Shown here piece by piece: positions 13,901 through 23,821 of a stretch of 64,000 bases of DNA. The position numbers were made by a program, and so were the translations under genes. The notes below the pieces were generated by a model, which had not been told where the DNA came from, made no database searches, and saw only the letters and a program-made list of their open reading frames with translations. Source of the stretch: Pteria penguin. Taxonomy: Eukaryota; Mollusca; Bivalvia; Pterioida; Pteriidae. Every line of letters begins with the position of its first letter. The stretch's first letter is position 1. The stretch spans positions 63,484,306-63,548,305 of the forward strand of contig CM068583.1 of assembly GCA_035048485.1 (NCBI GenBank), written 5' to 3'.

Positions 13901-16900
13901 CGTCGAATAGAGCTTATAAGTTTATCTTCAAATAATACAAATAGTTATTTTTCACCATATATCAACTCATCTGAGATCAGTTTTTAACTGCATGAATCAT
14001 GATCTTTCAAATACAAAATGAGATGATATAATACCCTCCAAAGTCCTTTAACACCCTCCTGGCGATATATTTTGATGAAGGATTGAAACATCGTGCTACA
14101 GCATCCCTTTTCTGTTTGAGCCTGCAGCCGCACCTGAAATAAAAAAATGTTTGTCCCTAACATAACCAGAAAACAATTCTTTATAAACAAATGAACATTA
14201 CTACATTACCTATTCTTTAAATTATAATGAACGCCTATTCTGACAATCTTTCATATTAAGATATGTACTAACCTTGAGCACATCTGTGGGGTTGGCAATA
14301 CAACTTGACACAACTCCTGCGATGATTCCACAAAAAACGTTGATTGGTAAACTTTCATCTGCAATAAACAATCTTATCAATATATATGAGATTTCATAAT
14401 CCTATGATTTTATACCAGATTTTAAAAGAATATAAATAAATAAAAAAAAATTTATAAGAAGATGGTAAATGTTGCTTTAAATATGAATTTCATGGTGTTT
14501 TACTCAAAATTGGGTTTTATTTCAGAAAAATATGTGATGAAATTGGTATAACTTGTACAATATACAGAGTATATTTCTGTGCTTTCCTGTTTATTTGCTA
14601 ATAATAATTTACTCTAAAGCAAATTCCCTTAAATCTGATTACATAATCATTTTATAATCATTTTCATAATAATTTCAATCTTCATGACTTAGAATATGTT
14701 TTTAATGCATATCTAATGAAACAGAATCTTAAAAATCTTCTAGGTATTACCTAGTGTTAAATTTTTTGAAATGTAGGTCAAAAGTCATGGTCAAGGAAAC
14801 TAGGTAAAAATTATTGTAGACCTTTGATTTCTTGGGTATAAAAATACTTGTATGAGACCTTGAGTACTTCATCACTTTAACATTCATAAAAATCCCTTCA
14901 GCTGTTCTGAAGAAGTTGAGTGCATAAAAAGTTTACGCTGGATAAACGCAAGACAAGGAGATATCTTAATAGCTCAGTTGAACGTTTCGCTCAGGTAAGC
15001 TAAGCTTTACAATAAATGCATTAATTTATTACATAATGTGTATGGCAATGTTGATATAGTGGTATGTGAATTGTATTTCTCAGCCTTGACAAGTACAAAG
15101 AATCACCTCTCAAACTTTGTAACAAGTATAAATCCTATATACCTATTAAGGTATATTTGATAGTAGTAGATATATTTTGACAAAATTAAATGTCTACATA
15201 AAAGCTCGAGGGTTAACAAGTGAGATGCTGTGTAAACCAAACCAGATAAATTCCACCAAAATAAATCAATGGGACAAAAACAGAACAAAACATTAATGCA
15301 CTTTAATAGTATTTAAAAACTTATATTTAAGTCATTAAGGACCACTATAAACCAGTCTATTAAAGACCTTTAAAATCTTCCTTTTAAATGTAATAATACA
15401 GTCCAAATTTCTTAAAGGATAAATAGAGCAAAACAAGATTTAAATCACTGACCGAATTCTTTCTCTTTAAATTTTAATACAAAGAAAACAATATTACCAA
15501 CTTTGGCTTATTGTAATTGGTTTTAGTAGTACATTGATCTTGGTAATACACAATACTTTTCTTTGCCGATATTTTCGGGATGGGGCGAGAGAAGGAGGGG
15601 AGGGGGGAGCTTTTATTTGTAAAGTTCTCTCAATTTCCAAATTTTACTCTTTTATTTCATGCTTACTATGTATTAAAGCATCAGTAATTACCATTAATAA
15701 CATTATCATGTAAAAGAAAATGAAATAAATAAATTGGATAACAAAGATGTAAAGAGAATAAATGACTTAACATAATACTACCACACGTACAATTTAACAT
15801 AAGTTAGAATAGGTGTTATTGAAATGGAAATGTTTTTACCTTGATTTTCTGAGTATACAATTTTCTTCATAGAATGATAAACACCAATCTTTATTGTTCC
15901 ATAGGTTGCTTGTCTAAGTATTGCTGGAGCAATCCTGAAAACAATGCATAGCCATATATTTTTACATATATATGTTGTATCTAAGATCAAATGTTATGGG
16001 TAGACATCAATTTTTTATCAGGTTAGTATTCCTGAAATTGTTTTCAAAATGTTACTGGGTCTGTAGATACAGAACTTAATATTAAAGCAGACAGAAAAAC
16101 AGAAAGATGTATAAAATACTTCAGAGGCTCAGTCATGAATAAAACTGAAAATACACCTTGCGTAAAGTGGATGGGGGTAAAACATGAGACACTTGGAGCT
16201 ACAGTTCAAAATCCTTCCATTTATGACAAAGATAACAGAGTCTAAAATCAAACAAGTTAAATGCAGACATGATTATGAAAAACTGAAGAAACAAGGAATG
16301 CACACGTGAAATATGAAAGCCCTATTTCTTACGATTCAAAAGTTATAACCAATATAAAAAAAATTTTCAATTGTAGGTCAAAGATTACGGTCAAGGTCAC
16401 CAGGTCTATGATCTTGGTGTAATTTGAAAGAGCCATATTTGTGAAGTATGCATGCAAAAGTCTTCATCTGTTATGGTTCTAAAGTTATTGCAAAATTTAA
16501 AGTTGACAACAGACTAACAAATCAAACCAGTATGCCTCTGATCTATCGATTCAGATGCATAACTGAAAACATGTAGAAAACAAATGGCAAAAGGGGATTA
16601 ACACTAAACTACCAGGTATAGCAGGGGGCATTAAGTATTTGCCTTGTCTGTCCTTCCGTCACACATTGGTTTCGGGGTGATAACTAAAGTACTTTTCAAC
16701 ATATTCACACCAAATTTGGATATATGCTTACTTATCAAGAAAGAAAGAAAGAACCCTATCGATTTTGGGGTCAAAAGGTCTAAGGTCAAGGTCACAGATG
16801 ACGAAAAAAGACTGTAATTATTGGTTTCCTGATGATAACTCCAGTACCTTTCATCATATTCAAATAAAATTTGGATATATGCTTACTTATAAAGAAAGGA

Positions 16901-19900
16901 AGAACCCTAATGATTTTGGGGTTAAAACGTCAAAGGTCAAGGTCACAGTCAACGAAAATAGAATGTTATTATTGGTTTTCAGATGATTACCCAAGTATCT
17001 TTCATTATATTGAAATCAAATTTCGACATATGCTTACTTATCAAGAGATCAGTAAATCTGTTCAATTTGGGGTAAGCCGGTGTGGCCTAGTGGATAAGGT
17101 GCTCGGCTCATGATCTAGAGGTTCCGGGGTCGACTCCCGCCCTGGGCACACTGGTGTTCTGTCTTTCTTATGAGAAAGTAAAAACCGAGGTCCCGTGTTA
17201 CGATAGACGTGGCACGTAAAAGATCCCTCACTGCTTCGGGTGGGCCTGTTGAAAAGGTCTAAATTTGTATGCAATGCATCAGGCAGATGCCGTCACCATA
17301 TACGTGAAATAATCGTGGAGTGACGTAAAACCATAATCAATCAATCAATTTGGGGTCAAAGGTCAAGGTCACAGCAGATGAAAATATACTGTAATTACTG
17401 GTTTCTGGATGATAAATCAAGTACTTTTTATCATATTCAAACCAAATTTGAACAAGCAAATTCAGATAATTTGAGGGTTCTATCATCTTACACTGAAGTA
17501 GGTTTAGGTCACAGTCAAGGTCACATGATAAAAAATTCTGGTACAAACGGAAAGTTATTGCAATTAAGGACACACAAGCCAAGTATGAAGGCCCTACATC
17601 TTATGGTTAAAAAGTTACATTGAAGTAGGTCAAAGGTCACGGTCAAGGTCACTTGATAAAAAAATCTGGTAACAACAGAAAGGTATTGCAATTAGGGACA
17701 CAAATGCCAAATATGAAGGCCCTAGGTCTTACGTTTAAAAAGTTATGGCCAAGGTTAAAGTTTTTGTGACAGATGAAAAGACAGATAGACAGACGGACGA
17801 ATGAATAGGAGACTAGGCTGATGAAAGCAATATTCAGTACCTTAATGGCAGATAGTCACGTGATAATAAGATGGTCGCATCCGTATATAACGCGTAGGAA
17901 TGGTCTATTGTGATCTTTGTTTTATAAAGTTTCATTAAAATCCTCCTAATGGTTAAGTAGGAGTTGCAAAGACAAGGCAAATTTACTAATGGGTTAATTT
18001 TTATACAGAGTTATTTCCCAAATGAGCAGGTATCTGAAGTCATACCATTGTGGCGTTGTACAATTGCTATTTCCCATATTTTTAAACCATTTAAATAAAA
18101 TTGGTTGACACCACAATGGTTTGATGTCATATACATGTACCTGCTCAGATGGGAAATAACTCTGTATAACAAAAAGACCCTTAGAAATCTAAGTTCAAGG
18201 AGTTAATTCCTGTAAAACATTTGGGACAGAATTACCTTTATAATATGCTCATCTACATACTGTGATCTTTCTTTGTACCAAGTGTCACTGAAATACTCCT
18301 AAAGGTTAAGGAAGAGTTGCAAAGACGAGATGAATTTACTATATATGAATAAAACATCCAAGTCCAAGGGCCTGTAAAACATTTTTGGAAAGCATCCCCT
18401 TTATGATATGCACATCTACATATTGTGATCTTTTTGTACCAAGTTTCATTAAAATCCTTCCAAGGGTTTAGGAGGAATTGCTTAGACAAACTGTATCATG
18501 AAAGACACAGCGAGGTGCAATACTTTATTCATTATTCATTTTCATTGGGAAGAAAGATAGGACACATATAACAGGGAGTTGCTACCAGGTAATACAAAGA
18601 GTGGTAAAGGCAGGTGTTACTGTGCTACATAGGCCATACTGAAGACTCAGGCCATACTGAAGACTCACCCAGCATATAATGCTAAGTATCCTTCGTCGCG
18701 AAAAATCCTATAAAGAGCATGGGACATGCCCCGGTATCTTATCTCTGCTAAATGCACATCAATCTTCTGACCTTGAACTTGAAGTCTAGTTTTAGTTGTG
18801 TCGATAGGAAAAGTTCCTGTAATACAAACACAGTCTGTTAAAATGATAAAAGCAATTACAGAGTCAGACTCAGGAAGCTTTAAATGATAGAATTCTCCAC
18901 GTGATACATTAACATCAATAAGATGATATGAAATTGCATGAAATCAAGGAATGATCCTGCTTTAATGCATGGAATGTATGTGGGTTCAGCTAGTCATGTA
19001 CTTAGTGCCCATTTTACAAAGCACACAAGTTCTAAATTTTGGCACAAGTTGCAAGTTTTAGAGTAACTGAATATAAAACTGATAATAAAATTCATCAATC
19101 TTAAACCTGATTATTCAGATTCGTCATAATGCTGTGTTTATATGACGGATGTTAATTGTGAATACCATCGATATCATATCATTACATTTACATGTTTATC
19201 AACACTGAACAGAATATACAATATACAAACTGCTGAAACAAACAACATAACTTCAACAAAAATTAGATTTATTTTCAACAGAGAATTCCTCATATTCCTT
19301 ATTGGATAAAATTATTATTAATTAACTGGAAACTTGTCATCATTCATAAACAGGGTGGGCAATCTCTGACACTTCCCTGATCTGCTAACGTTGTATACTT
19401 ATTGATATATCAATAAATCGGAAGGGGACTTTTATTGTAACTAGAGTTGTAACAAGACAACATAGCTTGCCGATGAAAGTTATTATCATCTCATCGACAT
19501 TAAAAGCAAAGAGTTATAAGTCTGTAATGTGTTTTGGTACTAAAGAAAAGCATGAAAACAGCATATCCCTTAAGCTTTCCAAAAAAAAAAGGGGGCATAT
19601 TCCACGAAGATCATAGTACCAAAAGAAATAAGGATGTCAAAAGGTACTTAACATATAATACATGTAAATATTTTATAAAGTATGTAAAAGTTCAATGTCA
19701 CAAAACCCAGAATAATGTTTTTCAAAAGTATGCCACAGTATCAATTAATGAACCATTTACTACATTTAATGATGTACAAAATAATAAATATACAAACAAC
19801 ATCAAGTATTTCCTTTGTTCGACGAAACAGAATGCTAATAAAATAAGGTACTATGTACTGGGCAAAATGAAAAACTGTGTAATAAAGGTAGGAAATCTAC

Positions 19901-21071
19901 TTACATTGTACCAATTATTTTTGTATTATACATCATTTCTGTGCATTCTGTGTTACCAAAGAAACACGAAACCCACATGCACCTATATCCCTAACCTGAA
20001 CACCCTGAGTACATTAGAAACTTAGAAAGTATCATAATGTTTTATAGCAAAAATATCCTTTTCAGAAATATCATCAACAACATCAGATCATTCTCATACA
20101 ATATGAAAATCAATGAAACATAGTGATATGTGGAAAAACATTCAAGTCCAAAATGATATCAAAACATACCAGTAGTTAAAACTTGATTTCAGAATGGAAT
20201 CAAAAGCCAAAACATGTGCTTCTAGATCACTCTGATGCATTCAGTTTGATGATCTTATGAAGCTGCTCTATATTATAAGCTTGTCAAAAGAAGGTACCCT
20301 CTTGGGCCTATGTCTTCCCCCACCCTGGATCCATCACTTGATGGATCTAGTCAAAAACAGCAACATTAGAAAGGAACCTTGAGTACTAATTACCTACGAA
20401 GTTTCATCAATATCTTTCATTTAGTTCTGAAGAAGAAATCCATTAAAGCTCATTATTACAAACTTATAGTATAGTATATCCGACAACACTATTTCCCTTT
20501 TTTTTTTATCTTGAAACATTGCAAAACTTCCTAGAAATTATTTTTATGTATCATAAACAACCTACAGGGAGAAAAACTTAAGAATATTACCTGAAAAATA
20601 GGCACAGAAACCCACAAAAAACCAAAATAACAAAACAAAGTTCAAAACAAGTCAAAAAAGGGTAAAAAAAAATTTCAAAATGGGACATAAACCAACAACA
20701 CTTTTTCAGACACCCTTCTAGATCACTCTAATGCATTTATGTTTATTGATCTATGCAGCTGGTCTGAAGAAGTTTGTTAAAGGAGGGTACCCTCTGGGGC
20801 TCATGTTTCTCAACCTGGATCCACTCTTGACCGATCTGGATGGACATACAGATACCAGAAATGTTATCACCTTTGGCTCTGGTGAATCCATAAAAATGAT
20901 ATTCAAACAACATTTAACACTTCTGATCATCTGAAGAGAAAAGACTGTCCATATTTTCTGTTGTGAAATTAAAAATCCCCTTGACTGTCTGTACACTATC
21001 AAACAATACTTACCAAATTCAGCAGCAATTGAAGCAAATCCTCCATAAAGAAAAGGACGCCAATCGTTCAT
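1644..21071 (-). CDS. SLC25A30: Mitochondrial carrier, SLC25A30/SLC25A14 (KMCP1/UCP5) type, 5' two thirds
   Basis: Inner mitochondrial membrane solute carrier of the SLC25 family. Coding exons, in transcript order: 21071-21014, 18816-18669, 15934-15840, 14358-14273, 14133-14035, 8491-8367, 1704-1644. They join in one frame (58+148+95+86+99+125+61 = 615 nt, 205 codons) with AG/GT at every junction. The protein opens [14 protein letters not shown] and carries three family signatures of the form P-x-D/E-x-x-[12 protein letters not shown] in repeat 1, PTDVLKVRLQ in repeat 2 and PIDVAK at the start of repeat 3. It is colinear with vertebrate KMCP1/UCP5 proteins of about 290 aa, so roughly 85-90 residues are missing beyond the left edge. 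Nothing resembling them was found in 1-1643. A possible 3' splice site (ctgcattag) 6 bp before the ATG suggests an upstream 5'UTR exon that I could not find. SLC25A14 and SLC25A30 are close paralogues, so the exact orthology is uncertain. The transported substrate is an inference from the family only. Confidence 0.9.
1932..2452 (+). mobile_element. Helitron-like short repeat with ggtcaaggtca core
   Basis: Starts aacaagag, followed by the hairpin GTTGTC-AGAA-GACAAC and agctcac. Contains repeated 'aaggtcaaggtca' segments. Ends ...agctcttctgactttcgtcccagtgagctaa. Paired terminal hairpins, a gagctaa end and a tandem core are the structure of non-autonomous Helitron-like repeats widespread in bivalves. 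The family assignment is inference. Confidence 0.5.
2930..2965 (+). repeat. 5' end of a Helitron-like repeat (fragment)
   Basis: The sequence aggcccaattgggcct followed by acatcgctcacctga is the 5' signature shared with the fuller element at 7298-7969. No matching 3' end follows. Confidence 0.5.
3589..3855 (+). mobile_element. tRNA-headed SINE with target duplication
   Basis: Starts gccaacgtggccaagtgg with A-box and B-box (ggttcgagtct) like segments, then the conserved body (gatgagacagtaaaaaccg, cactgcttcgggtgggtccg, catcaggcagatgctgtcacc) and a tail ending gtgacgttaaacaatcaat. Flanked by the direct repeat GAATTGTA (3581-3588 and 3856-3863). It lies in the intron between carrier exons 6 and 7. 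Confidence 0.85.
4152..5110 (+). repeat. Composite of two dispersed-repeat units and a ggtcaaggtcaa element
   Basis: Two tandem related units begin 'catccctctagatcattcctttgcat' style (4161 and 4561). Each runs through 'gacctacttttgcc' and 'ttctgaagaagatg' segments. A third element follows from about 4848, opening 'aagctgtgtttgtgaaacgc' and closing with acagacagacagacaaacaaacagg and 'atctatggatct'. Relatives occur at 20220-20470, 20700-20940, 37155-37400, 41850-42040 and 42358-42770. Confidence 0.6.
5420..7258 (+). repeat. Large interspersed repeat, copy 1 (no SINE insertion)
   Basis: Begins tcaaaggcttgaagagcc and ends with the hairpin gtcgagc-aaat-gctcgac followed by gccttaaaaaaat. The motif aaggcgtcgagc near the 5' end recurs inverted at the 3' end. 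The whole unit repeats at 10915-13256 in the same orientation, matching at roughly nine bases in ten by eye. A promoter-like segment and ATGGCGG start lie inside it on the minus strand. It could be a Helitron-like element with asymmetric terminal inverted repeats; no transposase is encoded. Confidence 0.75.
6321..6410 (-). promoter_or_regulatory. Promoter and first-exon-like segment inside repeat copy 1
   Basis: Reading the minus strand: ctataaataa (6410-6401), about 32 bases, then ATGGCGGTGGTCACTTGTC (ATG at 6369) coding [11 protein letters not shown] and a stop, then gagcag|gtaact, a plausible splice donor at 6320. TATA box, ATGGCGG and donor appear in the right order and spacing. The short frame closes before the donor, so it is a non-coding or decayed first exon. 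The same arrangement is kept in copy 2. Confidence 0.4.
7298..7969 (+). mobile_element. Helitron-like repeat with three-unit tandem core
   Basis: The 5' end is aaacaagaggcacaaatgggcc followed by cgctcacctgagc. The 3' end is cacttgagccttcggctcag + gtgagctaa, a strong hairpin directly before CTAA. The sub-terminal gctcacctgagc and gctcaggtgagc are inverted. Between them is a repeated unit ('gaaaatgtgtcaaccaatcag' to 'ttctggagaagaagt') of about 150 bp in three copies, then a cggacgacagacgg tail. No coding capacity. Confidence 0.6.
8367..8491 (-). CDS. SLC25A30: Carrier coding exon 6
   Basis: The acceptor is attttttcag and the donor gtaagt. Encodes [20 protein letters not shown] followed by [21 protein letters not shown], the fourth helix and the linker to repeat 3. 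The exon is flanked on both sides by direct copies of the same 2-kb repeat (5420-7258 and 10915-13256), so unequal exchange between them would delete it. Confidence 0.9.
9136..9670. mobile_element. Outer inverted-repeat (fold-back) element
   Basis: The left arm around 9136-9162 (tatgtgtgtttccactttc) is the reverse complement of the right arm at 9645-9670 (gaaagtggaaacacgcatg) with few mismatches. A second, complete inverted-repeat element (9367-9575) sits inside it. Non-coding, in carrier intron 5. Confidence 0.6.
9367..9575. mobile_element. Inner MITE-like element with GCCCGTTTCAC termini
   Basis: Left end gcccgtttcaccaacagtaa, right end ttgttagtgaaacgggc, together a terminal inverted repeat of about 16 bp. 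Sub-terminal similarity (ggtgtaaccataa / ttatggttatgac) continues inward. It lies inside the 9136-9670 fold-back, so it probably inserted later. Confidence 0.65.
12012..12110 (-). promoter_or_regulatory. Promoter and first-exon-like segment inside repeat copy 2
   Basis: Minus strand: gctataaataac, then ATGGCGGTGGTCACTTGTC with ATG at 12059 and a short open frame [11 protein letters not shown] and stop, then gagcag|gtaact with a donor at 12011. It has the same order and spacing as the segment at 6321-6410. Confidence 0.38.
12163..12436 (-). mobile_element. tRNA-headed SINE inserted in repeat copy 2
   Basis: Full SINE on the minus strand: head aagccggcgtggcctagtgg, B-box ggttcgagtcccgc, conserved body, and a tail of (gatt)n at its 3' end. 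Flanked by the 14-bp direct repeat TTTTTAAAATTCGT (12149-12162 and 12437-12450). Copy 1 carries the uninterrupted site at about 6456-6472 (tttttcaaattcgtctgcag), so the insertion post-dates the duplication of the host repeat. Confidence 0.92.
14035..14133 (-). CDS. SLC25A30: Carrier coding exon 5
   Basis: The acceptor is tttatttcag. Encodes 33 residues, [10 protein letters not shown] through QEGVKGLWR, including the second matrix loop and the E-G-x-x-G-L-W-R motif. The donor gtatta is a poor match to the consensus, but the next exon resumes with G-V-G-P-T-A-Q-R in the right phase, as family alignment requires. Confidence 0.87.
14273..14358 (-). CDS. SLC25A30: Carrier coding exon 4
   Basis: The acceptor is tttattgcag and the donor gttagt. 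Encodes [20 protein letters not shown] and then IANPTDVLK, the third helix and the start of the second signature (P-T-D-x-x-K). It ends on a complete lysine codon. Confidence 0.9.
14359..15839 (-). other. SLC25A30: Carrier intron 3
   Basis: AT-rich. About 14750-15003 looks like the 3' part of a Helitron-like repeat (aggtcaaaagtcatggtcaa ... agctcagttgaacgtttcgctcaggtaagctaa). The rest shows nothing recognisable. Confidence 0.6.
15840..15934 (-). CDS. SLC25A30: Carrier coding exon 3
   Basis: The acceptor is tgttttcag and the donor gtaaaa. Encodes [20 protein letters not shown], the conserved second helix of the KMCP1/UCP5 subgroup, followed by [11 protein letters not shown]. It ends with the first base of an aspartate codon that exon 4 completes. 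Confidence 0.9.
16300..17830 (+). repeat. ggtcaaggtcac tandem-core repeats
   Basis: Several units about 150-156 bp apart share 'ggatatatgcttacttat' (16719, 16875, 17025 in varied form) and 'tttggggtcaaaggtcaaggtcac'. The block closes with agacagatagacagacggac at about 17780. A SINE has split one unit at 17074. It lies in carrier intron 2. Confidence 0.65.
17074..17344 (+). mobile_element. tRNA-headed SINE in a tandem-core repeat
   Basis: Head aagccggtgtggcctagtgg, B-box-like ggggtcgactcccgcc, complete body and (aatc)n tail. Flanked by the 12-bp direct repeat TCAATTTGGGGT (17062-17073 and 17345-17356). The sequence on both sides rejoins the 'ttggggtcaaaggtcaaggt' unit, so it interrupted an existing repeat. 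Confidence 0.92.
18002..18168. mobile_element. MITE with 55-bp terminal inverted repeats and TA ends
   Basis: The left arm starts tatacagagttatttccca and the right arm ends gggaaataactctgtata. Complementarity continues inward through gagcaggta / tacctgctc and accattgtgg / ccacaatggt. The TA...TA ends fit a Tc1/mariner-type non-autonomous element. It lies in carrier intron 2. Confidence 0.75.
18669..18816 (-). CDS. SLC25A30: Carrier coding exon 2
   Basis: The acceptor is ttgtattacag and the donor gtgagt. It completes the glycine codon of exon 1 and encodes [16 protein letters not shown] and then [19 protein letters not shown]. This is the first carrier signature (P-I-D-x-x-K) plus the matrix-loop Y-R-G-M motif. 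It ends in phase 2 within a glycine codon. Confidence 0.9.
18817..21013 (-). other. SLC25A30: Carrier intron 1
   Basis: Contains dispersed-repeat fragments at 20220-20470 and 20700-20940 (the 'agatcactctgatgcatt' and 'gagggtaccctctgggg' families). An AT-rich 163-codon open frame on the plus strand (19534-20025) is rich in Lys, Asn and Tyr with no recognisable motif, and I take it as chance. Confidence 0.6.
21014..21071 (-). CDS. SLC25A30: Carrier coding exon 1
   Basis: Encodes the start codon and 19 codons plus 1 nt, reading [19 protein letters not shown]. The donor is gtaagt at 21013. Vertebrate homologues begin with a similar W-x-P-F-x-Y-G-G-x-A-S segment, which fixes the start. The frame would run on past the donor for 106 codons in total, but only the part before the donor matches the family. 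Confidence 0.88.
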
Positions 21072-21506
21072 TCCTTTCTAATGCAGAAATCTAGTTTCAC
21101 TTTGTCACTTGTATGTATCTAATAATATAAAGAAAAAATATTTTTAAGCTGAAGAATTTTCATGATTCAAAGAGAAAATACTTAAATTGATAAACATATT
21201 ACATGTGTATTACTAAAACACGCATAAAACTAACATACTATTAGAGGCAGAAAAGAATAGTCTGTGATGATATGAGAATTTCAATATTGTATCATTACTA
21301 AATACTTATTGAAATAACGATTTACTGATTAGAAAAATTGCTTCATTACCTTCTTGTAATTAATAAAAATTATCATTCTTTTAGTTTAAGTTTTGGAAAT
21401 TTACTTATGATGGAATACCAGTAACAAGAGGTTTTAAATATTGAAAGTGTACGATTTAAGCAGTAACTTTCAATATCAGACAGGTAAGAATTTCCTATCC
21501 GACCAG

Positions 21507-21846
21507 TGGGGCTAGGCCGATTCATTGTGATACTTTAAGTCACGATACAAAGATCGATACATTTATTTTTGTATCAATACACGTTTCCAAATAATTATGG
21601 AGGAAAAATTCAAAATTCAGTTTCCGGGTTTTATAAAAAAAAATTCGTAGAAATGAAACTGAAAGTGAAAATTTGCATTCAGTAAACAAAATTTTTTTGT
21701 TGAAACACTATATGTTTTGTTCTCTGAATGAATTTGTTCATTTCCTATTCAAATTTTCTACATTTAAAGTATAACGATATGCATCATATCACAAGGTCGG
21801 TATCATGATACAATGGATCAGTCCATACTGGTATAGGCCAAACCCT
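21507..21846. mobile_element. Possible MITE with imperfect terminal inverted repeats
   Basis: Left end ggggctaggccgattcattg and right end ggtataggccaaaccct show gapped inverted similarity. 'gtatcatgata' and 'tcgatac' palindromic pieces lie inside. Weak evidence. Confidence 0.35.
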
Positions 21847-22374
21847 AATGACAAGCTATTAAAGGTCCTACCCTCTTATCCATTAAGGTATCAAATCAAT
21901 AGGTTTTCACATTCATGAAAAAATTGCTATTAGTGCTGTGACAAAAATCATCAAGAAGACTGGTATTGTGACCATTCTGAACACTGGATAGATCAAATTT
22001 CATTTAACAAACAACAGGTTATACCTTATCATCCTATCTAAATCAAAGATTTATAGGACTTTGATAAGATTTTTGATATGGCTCCCATAGTGGCCATTTT
22101 GAAGAATGGACAGGTGTACTTTTCATGCAAGCCCAACTACACACTGAACAATCCTAATACCTATCATCCAGTCTTATGTAAGATATACTACAATTGCTTG
22201 CAAGCTTAGACTGGAGACAAGTAAAAGAACCTTCATTACTTTGGATGGATCCATTCTATAGACAAAATTTTTGTACAATTCTTCAGTCTAACAAGTTTGA
22301 GGCAACCTCTCATTATCGAGACAATCAGTCAAATAAGTAGCAACTCTGTTTTAAATAATCAATTCTAAGTACCA

Positions 22375-22760
22375 AACAAGATGAGGTTATGAACCATGAA
22401 TGCCCTTGGCAGCAACAAAATCCAAAGAAGGCAAATATTGCAATGTTCTCTATCTAGATTACACTCTACCCCATGGGAATATGCATGCAAAATATGAAAG
22501 CCCTTCCTCTTACAGATTAAAATTTATAACCAATGTTTAAGTTTTTGAAATATAGGTCAAAGGTCAAGGTCAGGTCCCAAGGATATTTACCTTGGTGTAA
22601 GTTGAAAGGTCTTTATCAGAAGAGTTTGCATGCCAAATATGAAGTCTCTATCTCTTGCAGTTCAAACGTTATGGCAATGGTTAAAGTTGACAATAGACAG
22701 ACAAACAAACATACAGAAAAAAAACAATATGCTTCCATCTATCGACCCTGGCACATCCAA
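22375..22760 (+). repeat. ggtcaaggtca dispersed repeat
   Basis: Contains 'aatatgaaagcccttcctctta', 'aggtcaaaggtcaaggtca' and a closing acagacaaacaaacatacag, the same module order as the repeats at 35026-35500 and 42358-42770. Confidence 0.6.
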
Positions 22761-23031
22761 ATTTGGAATTCCGATTTGAAATTAAAAAAAGGCTTATCTT
22801 TAGAACATACTGAATATAGTTTACAAAACAAGATGACATTTTTACTATATCATTTTGGAAAATCTAATAATGGTAAATTGAGAAGGTCAACTTCTTTTGT
22901 AACTTTAATATTCAGTATGTTAGAAAGAAGAGCACTTTTAAATTTGAAGTCAAATTTCTAAATTTTTTTTTTTAGTGATTGTTTATCTCAGCTCATTCCT
23001 TGAAATGATCACTAGAAAAACGGAGATTGTT

Positions 23032-23821
23032 ATTGTGTATGCCTATCCCGATGGCTAAACGTACACAGGGTAAAAAAAAGAGCCAAAACTGGATTCACAT
23101 ATCCAGAAATCTTACTTACCAGGCCAGTTGCAGTTCTGAGTTCATATATGCAGTCAGTCAATGTTCAGTCATTGACACAATAAATCAATGTTTAAATCAA
23201 ACAATTTGTTCTCTTTTTCTTTTTACTGAATTGTACTTATACACAATATAAGAGAGTTCATGTGACTTGTTACATTGGACACTATGGATGAAGATCGTGA
23301 ACTAAAAGTTGGCATTTGCTGAAAAAAAAATGTTAGAAAAAAAGGAAAATGACACATGGAACTTTCTTGTGCCACACGGACTTAAGTGCATGTGAATCTA
23401 TTGGATGCGACAGATGTTTCGAATGGACCCATCTGAAATGTGCAGAACTAAAACACATACCAAAACAAATGCATTGGTTTTGTAAATTATGCAAATAAAT
23501 CAATATATATCTTCTAGAGTTTACTTACACAAAGATTTAAACTTGGCTATTTTTTAAAATCTTAAGGTTGCGCAAACAAATGCATTGAATTCTTATGAAC
23601 ACATGTATATTGCAAGATAAACAAATTGAATGTAAAATTCAGAAAACAAATAAAGATAATTATGTTATGTATGTACTGTGTACTGATATGGCGTAAATAT
23701 TACTTTTCTCGACCTATAAGGCTACTGTAACGTTTATTAGTTGAAATCAAGATATGCAAAACTGGTTTTGGCTCTTTTTTAACCCTGTGTACATTTAGCC
23801 ATCGGGATAGGCATACACAAT
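23032..23821. mobile_element. Inverted-repeat element carrying a PHD-finger remnant
   Basis: The 60-bp left arm (23032-23091, beginning attgtgtatgcctatcccga) is almost the exact reverse complement of the right arm (23762-23821). The 670 bp between them contain the PHD-like coding segment at 23361-23498. No target duplication or transposase was identified, so the superfamily is unknown. Confidence 0.7.
23361..23498 (+). pseudogene. C-terminal PHD-finger coding remnant
   Basis: 46 codons ending in TAA encode a Cys/His-rich segment. It includes C-D-R-C, then F-E-W-T-H-L-K-C, and closes W-F-C-K-L-C-K-stop. This matches the second half of a C4HC3 PHD finger: C-x2-C, x4, H-x2-C, then W-F-C-x2-C. 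The first Cys pair is disturbed (C-x6-C instead of C-x2-C). Upstream the frame breaks in an A-rich stretch. PHD fingers at the extreme C-terminus also occur in some animal transposon proteins, so this may be element-derived rather than captured from a host gene. Confidence 0.55.

Larger units (their letters stand above)
8492..14034 (-). other. SLC25A30: Carrier intron 5 (5.5 kb)
   Basis: Holds the nested inverted-repeat elements, a poly-C run near 9858, the hairpin aggactt-ga-aagtcct near 10075 and the large repeat copy 2. Sequence from about 13260 to 14034 is AT-rich with no recognisable feature. Confidence 0.75.

Noticed and set aside
19534..20025. 163-codon plus-strand frame in carrier intron 1
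   Set aside because: AT-rich sequence giving a Lys/Asn/Tyr-rich product without any motif. It lies antisense within an intron and has no promoter or splice logic.
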